Below, one piece after another: positions 60,301-64,000 of a DNA stretch of 64,000 bases. Where the stretch lies: assembly GCA_008921705.1 (NCBI GenBank), contig VFFE01007088.1, forward strand, positions 948,809 through 1,012,808, given 5' to 3'. The stretch's first letter is position 1, and every line of letters begins with the position of its first letter. The DNA comes from Burhinus oedicnemus (Eukaryota > Chordata > Aves > Charadriiformes > Burhinidae). The translations under genes and the position numbers were made by a program. Under the pieces are notes generated by a model. The model was not told the DNA's origin and did not search any database. It worked only from the letters and a program-made list of their open reading frames with translations.

Positions 60301-61710
60301 GTACAGATCAAAACTTTTGCAAGGGTACAGAAGAAAATTTTTGCAAGTGTGATGTACCTGACTTGCTTTTTTAGCAGATGGAGGCTTGCACCTGAATGCT
60401 ATTTGGATTTGGAGTTTTTTCCAGAGCACTGAATAAATCCAAAAGATGATCAGTCAATTTCAGCACAATCTTGAATAATAGTTGCTGTAAATTTTCTAGA
60501 GCGCACCTGAAACACAAATTACCATAGTTTGTTGCAATCCAGGCTAACAGCTGCAGTGACTGATTAAAAAAAAAAAAATTATTGCCAGTTCATACTTATT
60601 TTCTAAAATCACTTACCAGAGAGCTGGTGCAGCAAAGTGGAGAGCTTATTCTTACACATACCTGGAGAAAGCTCCATTTATTAACTGTTGCTTGCTACAA
60701 TGCTTACTTCAAATACTGCTCATCTAAGGCCTTCCCTGTGGCAGACAGAAGTATGTTGGTGTGTCCTTGTCCTGTGTGCGGGGGCTTTGGAGTAAGTCAT
60801 GAGTATTTCCCCTAACCTAGAATGAACCAGGAGGAGGAGGTTGATACTTCGAAAGTTGACGAATAGCAATAGTGCGACTCTGACAATTCCCTGCCTTCTC
60901 TGTTCCACCTCGTCCCCTTTAGGCTGGGGAACTGATGTGGGGCTATTGCAGGAGATGCCTGGAAAGGATTGATGGGTGTCTGGCCCGGGTTAACTGCTGA
61001 AGGGCTGGGTGGGGCACAGTTCCACACTCAACTAGGGAAGCAAGGGCGAAAATGGAGGGTGTTTGGGAGAGAATAAAGCAGAAATAAATGCTTCGCACCC
61101 TCCTGGAAGGAGGGGGCTGGCTATAGAGGAGAAGGGGGATGGTGATGTAGGCCACCTTATGCTGAAATTACACAGAATTGCTGAGGTGTAAGTGTACACT
61201 GTGGTTAAAATAGCCTGGGCTCCAGTATTTTTGGAATATTCTCACCTTGGTGAGAGTTAAATACATTAATTCTGAAGAGTTGCTTAAGTAACTAGTTGCA
61301 CTGAATACAAACCAGTTTTGAAGCCAGTGACTTCATACAATTATGATTTGAACAAGTATGGAAAATGGAAATTAGAATGTGATACTAGTAGCAGAATATG
61401 CGAAGATGTCACACAAAGATAGTGTACTCAATCATCAAATGCACTTGGGTGAAGCTACTTTTTCCCTCACCTCATATAAATTGCCGTATCTTGTAACTTA
61501 CAGCATTGCTGCTTTTTATCTTGAATGATGTTGGCCAGAGATCAGAAGTATCGTCAGTGCTTCTCCATGCAGGTATGGTCTTGGTATAGGGGGGCAAAGT
61601 CTGCTTATAGGCAAATCTATAAAGTCGTATGTTACTCATATGTTACTCATATGTTGTATATTTGAAAACGAAATACCTATATGCAGCTGAGACAAGCTGC
61701 TCACTGTAAC
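57360..61710. other. Downstream intergenic, no gene recognised
   Basis: Beyond EIF4G2 there is no exon series or RNA gene I can support. A somewhat GC-richer patch at about 60760-61150 has no recognisable domain. In mammals the next gene on this side is CTR9 in convergent orientation; its 3' end was not detected here. Confidence 0.5.
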
Positions 61711-61726
61711 GGGGGGGGGGGGGGGG
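61711..61726. repeat. Poly-G run (16 G)
   Basis: Sixteen consecutive G stand 11 bases before the N gap. Such runs stall polymerases and often sit next to assembly gaps. Confidence 0.95.
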
Positions 61727-61737
61727 AGTTGTAAAAC

Positions 61738-61757
61738 NNNNNNNNNNNNNNNNNNNN
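61738..61757. other. Assembly gap (20 N)
   Basis: There are twenty Ns. The flanks carry the same heptamer (AGTTGTA at 61727-61733 and 61758-61764), so the gap may span a mis-collapsed or very short repeat and its true size is unknown. Confidence 0.98.
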
Positions 61758-61764
61758 AGTTGTA

Positions 61765-64000
61765 CAGCAGATCTGTAGTTGCAGAGATTTGGGTTCAATA
61801 GAACTAGTAATAGTAATTTAGAGACTGTATCAATATGGCGTTGTGATTTCTGCAGAGTCCTTCTGCGTCTGCTTCCAGAACAACCAAGACAAGACATCCA
61901 AAGAAAGCTTGCTGTTGCTTCAAAAATAGCTGCATGGGAAGACTTTGCTATCTAGTGAGATACAAGCCAGTTACGGTATCTCCCTGGATCCACTCCTATC
62001 AGGTATTACAGAAAAAGCTTCCCTTCTAAATGACCAAGAATTCTCTGGAACAGAGTCAGGCTTTTACCTCTGAGGTTCAGGGACTGAATAAGGTTCCTTA
62101 GGTAGGAGTTCCCAGAATGGTGTCGCTTTTAATGTGGTGATGTTGAAGTGATGCAGGCTCATCTGGATTCATTTTATAGAGCCCACATCCATTTCCTCTA
62201 ACAGATTCCATACAGCTAGTAGTTGGAGGCTAGTGAAATGTTATTTTTAATGAGTTGACTAAGCAGCCATGACAACAGAGTTACACTTGGCATAACTACA
62301 TGGCTGGAGTGAGGAAAGCAACCATCTGAGTGGGATTTTTATCTTCAAATATTTTGAAGTTTATAACAATGTAAATCTTTGAGTTTTTGTTTATGTTAGC
62401 AGTGAAAGTGCCTGAAGGACTTGATGTTTGAAGTATTCCCAGAACTTTATTATTTTATTATCTAAGAAGCTATGCAAAACACGTAAGTCTGAAAGGAAAA
62501 GGGATCTTAAACTGGTTTGATGAACTATGTGGAGGATGAAGAGTTTATAGAACTTGTTCTGTTATAAAACAGAATTTTCTTTTTGGTAAGATGAAGTAAA
62601 ATTTGAGAAATGAAGGGTAAGTTAGCAAGAACATTAGGGCTGAAATACAGGTGAAGGTTTGATTTGCATTTCTATGATGATTTTATTTAACCCTCTAAGG
62701 AACTATTGCATATTCTTTCAGACTTCATAGAGAGTTGAAGATGTAATCACTGTAGAGCGTAGAATACTGGGTGACTGGCCTTTCTCAGAGAGGCATCTTG
62801 CAGATTTGAATTAAATATTTAACATTATTCTAAATTACACCAAAGTTAAGGGTTCACTGGTGGAGACTTGCTTCGTTTCTGCTGTTAGCCAAGGCTAGTA
62901 CTGTCACCTGCATCAGCTCAGGGACCCATGGTATGATCAGATACTTGAAAATATATCTAATTAGAATTGGTCTCAACATTTTTCCTATATATTAGTCAAA
63001 TTATAAACCCGAAGTCTAATACACATTTGTGTTGGGAATTTACATTCTGAGGAAATGAGTTTTGCAGATTCCTGTGATACTACACTGCCATTATGATTCA
63101 GCGATAAGGTGACATCATACAAATACAAGTCTGGAGATTCAGTTCACAGCTGCTCCTTTAGAGAACAGTCGGTCTCCACAGCAAAGTAATAAACAAGGTG
63201 CAAAGCATGCGCTTTAGGCCATCTCTGCATTCCTTCTGAGCCAGATGCATAAAGCAGGGGAAGTACTAAAGGCCTTGGGGTTTTTTTTCCTATGTGTATA
63301 TATGTATATTTTGTATATGTACATTATATACATATTTTATATATTTCCCCATTTATTTGTATTCTTTTTGTTCCTCTTGGACAAATGCCATTCAGTTACT
63401 TAATTATTTTAAGCTTGCTGAGTTAATATTTCAGTTCCCGATTAATAGTAGAAGCATTAATACTAATCCCCCTTCCTAGTATCGACACAACAAAACAGCA
63501 TAAACTGTATGGCTGACATTTTAACCTTAAATATTCTCAAAACATGTAGCATGGTGAGCTAATCTGAGAAGAGTACGTCTGTCTCAATTTCATACAAAGA
63601 AAACTGTTTTAAAGTAAGAGCCCTAGCCAGACTTCTGGAGGAAGCACCGAGAGTAACAAAGTAATGAGAGCTGGGGTAGATGTACTGCACTTCTTTCAGG
63701 AGGATGCCGATAACTGTGATTACATTACTCACTAGATCGATACATCAGTTTCATTCTGGTCTAGTGAACATTTCCATGGTGACCTGCAATTTCCCGTAGT
63801 TTTCCATCTATAGAATTGATGTAATGACAGGACCGATGCTACTAACTTTCGAGACCATGAAGTATTTAGGTATGATGAAAGACCATTCGTAAATTTGATT
63901 AGATAAATAGCTCAGTTGATTTACAATGTTGGTAGGGATCATAATGTAATAAAAGCCAAAAACCCTACCCCTATCTCTGCATTTTGGCACATACCTTCAA
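61765..64000. other. Intergenic, no gene recognised
   Basis: No gene or RNA is supported. An alternating TATA/TGTA-rich tract lies at about 63294-63347. Frames are short. Confidence 0.5.

Noticed and set aside
1..64000. tRNA genes, rRNA and CRISPR arrays
   Set aside because: No cloverleaf with a proper T-arm, no rRNA stretches and no spaced direct repeats were seen; the window is vertebrate nuclear DNA.
57360..64000. 3' end of CTR9, expected by synteny
   Set aside because: No frame or splice pattern resembling CTR9 was recognised in this part, so it probably lies beyond the window.

Overview
The window looks like part of a bird genome draft. The repeats are almost all chicken-repeat-1 (CR1) LINE copies with the typical 3' end. 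There are also two solo LTRs of one endogenous-retrovirus family. The only protein-coding gene I can support, EIF4G2 (DAP5/NAT1/p97), has compact vertebrate introns, and a 20-base N gap lies near the right end. I cannot name the species.

Layout: positions 1 to about 44,340 are a gene-poor, AT-rich intergenic region. It holds four or five CR1 fragments, the two solo LTRs (opposite orientation, about 8.7 kb apart), a two-phase pentanucleotide microsatellite that grew out of a CR1 tail, and low-complexity tracts. Positions 44,350-46,100 are a CpG island carrying the EIF4G2 promoter, non-coding exon 1 and the start of intron 1. EIF4G2 then runs on the + strand to about 57,355. I reconstructed 22 exons by splice signals and reading phase. 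The joined reading frame is 2,709 nt (902 codons plus stop) and starts at a GTG in a near-ideal initiation context. From 57,360 to 64,000 no gene is visible.

EIF4G2 encodes an eIF4G-related scaffold (MIF4G, MA3 and W2 domains) without the eIF4E-binding part of eIF4G. It supports cap-independent and other non-canonical translation. The gene also hosts a box C/D snoRNA, identified here as SNORD97, in the intron after the 114-nt cassette exon 14. The snoRNA's C and D boxes, closing stem and D' guide are readable, and the guide geometry points at C34 of elongator tRNA-Met. One locus therefore yields a translation factor and a guide RNA for a tRNA wobble base.

The most interesting structure is the arrangement around exon 14. 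A symmetric, skippable exon with a weak 5' splice site is followed only 40 nt later by the snoRNA. The snoRNA contains a long pyrimidine tract ending in a decoy 3' splice-site-like TTTAG. This suggests, as inference only, that snoRNP assembly and exon 14 splicing may influence each other. I found no evidence for a wholly new system elsewhere in the window.
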